DNA of 26,221 nucleotides from DATECU01 sp035286745 (GTDB lineage Bacteria; Acidobacteriota; Vicinamibacteria; Fen-336), in NCBI GenBank assembly GCA_035286745.1, contig DATECU010000128.1, positions 1-26,221 on the forward strand. The letters are read 5' to 3'. The position numbers were made by a program, and so were the translations under genes. Within the stretch, counting starts at the first letter, position 1, and every line of letters starts with the position of its first letter. Positions 26,003 through 26,221 of the stretch are shown here, one piece after another. Under the pieces are notes generated by a model. It searched no databases and was not told the origin of the DNA. It saw nothing but the letters and a program-made list of their open reading frames with translations.

Positions 26003-26221
26003 ATGAACTGGCGAGCGATCGGTTTGGGGTTGTTGACCGGCGTCGCCATCGTGGGGCCGGCGCAAGCCCAGGAGGAGATCACCCCTCAGGGCGACAAGAG
26101 CGGCGGTGAGGAATGGCAGATCTCCCAGCGGGAGAAGTGGTTCACGGAAAGCCGTGGCCTGAGCCAAGTGACGCGACCCGATCTGCTGAGGGCCGCGGCG
26201 GTCAGGGAGCAAGAGCAGACC
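26003..26221 (+). CDS. N-terminal part of a secreted protein, cut by window end
   Basis: Seventy-three codons are visible and the frame is open to the window edge. GGGGGGCGAAGT precedes the ATG. The protein starts with a clear signal peptide: MNWR, a hydrophobic stretch GLGLLTGVAIVGP, then AQA with cleavage after residue 22. The mature start is acidic and polar, with QREKWFTESRG and TRPDLLRAAAVREQEQ. A short 'WF..(S/Q)R(G/A)' segment followed by a helix resembles the N termini of large BNR/sortilin-like exported proteins I recall from Acidobacteria, but the visible part is too short to assign a family. Its role cannot be given. Confidence 0.72.
   Translation, partial: MNWRAIGLGLLTGVAIVGPAQAQEEITPQGDKSGGEEWQISQREKWFTESRGLSQVTRPDLLRAAAVREQEQT

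Overview
The window is a GC-rich (roughly two thirds G+C by eye), gene-dense bacterial chromosome segment. The gene content fits Acidobacteriota or a close relative: very long secreted proteins built from carboxypeptidase-regulatory-like beta-sandwich repeats, a zinc-ribbon/receiver fusion, a small 'MARGFESK' protein, and a standard chromosomal recA. The phylum is an inference from gene content, not a measurement. There is no phage, plasmid, transposase, CRISPR-cas or rRNA content.

Layout. (1) 1-1442: end of an S41-type peptidase and an amidohydrolase that stops early. A tRNA-Leu(UAA) follows on the minus strand. (2) 1612-4027: an inositol-monophosphatase-family gene diverges from an ArnT/PMT-like membrane glycosyltransferase. 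(3) 4028-4297: non-coding DNA holding an inverted copy of a dispersed repeat. (4) 4298-7303: an RsbW-like ATPase diverges, with overlapping starts, from aroA-aroK-phosphodiesterase, whose three genes are joined by GTGA overlaps. (5) 7300-8653 (minus): maf and a zinc-ribbon/receiver protein with Glu at the phosphorylation position. (6) 8716-11500: a DciA-like (DUF721) gene, a thiolase and a 3-hydroxybutyryl-CoA dehydrogenase; the last two are split by a repeat cluster. (7) 11501-11988: a composite repeat island. (8) 11989-13595 (minus): a small conserved protein, a YdjM-like membrane protein, and a protein with a basic Lys/Arg/Ala/Ser tail joined to an ABM-like barrel. (9) 13851-14930: recA with a clear terminator; a TGTGA-N6-TCACA palindrome lies upstream. 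(10) 15088-24457: two giant paralogous repeat proteins, then a GT-C-like membrane protein and a putative lipoprotein, the last three overlapping end to start. (11) 24486-25445 (minus): a D-2-hydroxyacid dehydrogenase. Then come tRNA-Phe(GAA) with a plausible promoter, a gene-poor gap, and the start of a secreted protein cut by the window edge.

The most unusual material is a two-module family of dispersed intergenic repeats. One module is an array of TCAGC-NN heptamers arranged as inverted arms around a shared 15-bp core. The other is a CACAGAGG/GCACGAAGG module with a 54-bp internal duplication. The modules occur at four loci within 26 kb, singly or joined, and one copy ends a few bases before a start codon. 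The other notable features are the co-linear duplication of a roughly twelve-unit secreted protein and a receiver domain that cannot be phosphorylated in the usual way.
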